Source of the DNA: Acidicapsa acidisoli
GTDB lineage: Bacteria; Acidobacteriota; Terriglobia; Terriglobales; Acidobacteriaceae
NCBI RefSeq assembly: GCF_025685625.1
Contig: NZ_JAGSYI010000001.1
Coordinates: 1,426,001-1,490,000 of the forward strand
Reading direction: 5' to 3'
DNA length: 64,000 nt
The position numbers and the translations under genes are program-made. Below are positions 63,454-64,000 of the stretch, in pieces. The notes under the pieces were generated by a model, which did not search any database, was not told the origin of the DNA, and saw only the letters and a program-made list of their open reading frames with translations. The first letter of the stretch is position 1; each line of letters opens with the position of its first letter.

Positions 63454-64000
63454 TTACTTTGTTGCACCATGGCGAGGAACGAGCAGCACGTACGGTACCA
63501 CGGCCTGCGAGAACTGATCTCGCAGCGACGGGTCGCTGAACGGCGGTGCATGGTCGCCCACAATGGCGATGACGGTAGGACGCGCCAAGTTAGTCATGGC
63601 CATATCGGCAACCGAATGATGTACGTTAGCGATGAGCTGATACCAGGAGCAGAGCGACGGTTGCTGCGCGAGGGACGGCGTGAAAGAGCAGGAAGCCGGT
63701 GATGTGAGCGGAGACGGCACACGCACGGGCAGGTGCGAATTCAGCGTGACCCAGTAGAGAAATTCGGGAGTTGGCGTGTGCTGTTCCAGCCGTCGTCCCA
63801 TCCACTCGGCAATGGCCGCATCGCAGATGCCCCAGAACGCGCCGTCGCAATTTGGCAGGTCTTCCTGATGGAACTTGTCGGTGAACCACATGTCCTGAAA
63901 TCCAATGGTTTTGTACCACTTCACCCGGTCGAACATCTCGCCCCACATCCCATGTATCGCGACGTTGTGATAGCCCATGGCGGCAAGCCGATCGGGAAGG
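63454..64000 (-). CDS. Sulfatase-fold (alkaline-phosphatase superfamily) protein, 3' end (partial)
   Basis: C-terminal portion of a sulfatase/LTA-synthase-like protein; the frame stays open to base 64000, continuing upstream as LPDRLAAMGYHNVAIHG. Visible blocks are GYHNVAIHGMWGEMFDR, YKTIGFQDMWF and the late metal-site motif PTVIAIVGDHAPPF (Asp-His). The catalytic Thr/Ser and first metal ligands lie beyond the window. It is convergent with alaC, nine bases apart. Substrate unknown; membrane-bound phosphoglycerol transferases or sulfatases are possible. Confidence 0.8.
   Translation of the reverse strand, partial: LPDRLAAMGYHNVAIHGMWGEMFDRVKWYKTIGFQDMWFTDKFHQEDLPNCDGAFWGICDAAIAEWMGRRLEQHTPTPEFLYWVTLNSHLPVRVPSPLTSPASCSFTPSLAQQPSLCSWYQLIANVHHSVADMAMTNLARPTVIAIVGDHAPPFSDPSLRDQFSQAVVPYVLLVPRHGATK

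Overview
The window looks like chromosome of an Acidobacteriota bacterium, most likely of the Terriglobia/Acidobacteriaceae type. This rests on family content, not on any search: an alternative complex III operon coupled to a caa3 oxidase, an Acidobacteria-type VWFA-related protein, a very long Oar-like TonB-dependent receptor with a carboxypeptidase-regulatory-like N-terminus, PadR regulators, Tat-exported FG-GAP/ASPIC-UnbV and TPR proteins, and dispersed short palindromic repeats. Base composition is GC-rich throughout, with one AT-rich island near 46.4-46.6 kb. I saw no rRNA, tRNA, CRISPR array, prophage module or intact insertion sequence.

Layout. 1-10.3 kb: one long plus-strand respiratory operon (3' end of actB, actC-D-E-F, a small unknown membrane protein, SCO copper chaperone, coxB-A-C-D) closed by a hairpin terminator. 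Electrons would pass from quinol through ACIII to an A2-type caa3 oxidase. 10.4-15.9 kb: an esterase, a divergent VOC/MarR pair sharing one palindromic operator, a BlaI/M56-peptidase pair with two operator-like dyads, and an O-methyltransferase. 16-21.4 kb (minus): GH76 hydrolase, tgt, a small unknown protein, and an ABC ATPase/permease pair; a dispersed repeat is found three times here, once inside the permease coding sequence. 21.5-25.7 kb: PadR plus membrane protein, GNAT, TPR, a second PadR, a MITE-like element, and a VWFA protein. 25.9-30 kb (minus): acyltransferase, folK and a TonB receptor in tight succession.

30.3-41.2 kb: a giant membrane patatin, a BrnT/BrnA-like toxin-antitoxin pair, mutS2, an expanded 15-bp tandem repeat, a T4-type lysozyme, a lipoprotein, a long intergenic dyad, a zinc-ribbon membrane protein and hemB. 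41.3-53.7 kb (plus): a set of exported proteins, namely a Tat-type ASPIC/UnbV protein, a TauE permease, a seven-heme cytochrome/TPR fusion whose signal peptide is reached only from a non-ATG start, the 1249-residue Oar-like receptor, and two TPR proteins. 53.8-64 kb: a PEBP-like protein, DUF1761, truncated globin, an FAD monooxygenase-like protein, an orphan molybdopterin subunit of the xanthine dehydrogenase family, a methyltransferase/UbiA-like membrane pair, a secreted unknown, an AlaC-like aminotransferase and the 3' end of a sulfatase-fold protein.

The least explained pieces are the methyltransferase/UbiA-like pair, the orphan Mo-hydroxylase subunit, the exported cytochrome/TPR/receptor cluster, the small ACIII-operon protein, and the dispersed and tandem repeats. 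The best-resolved regulation is at the MarR/VOC and BlaI promoters, where promoter elements and operators can be placed base by base.
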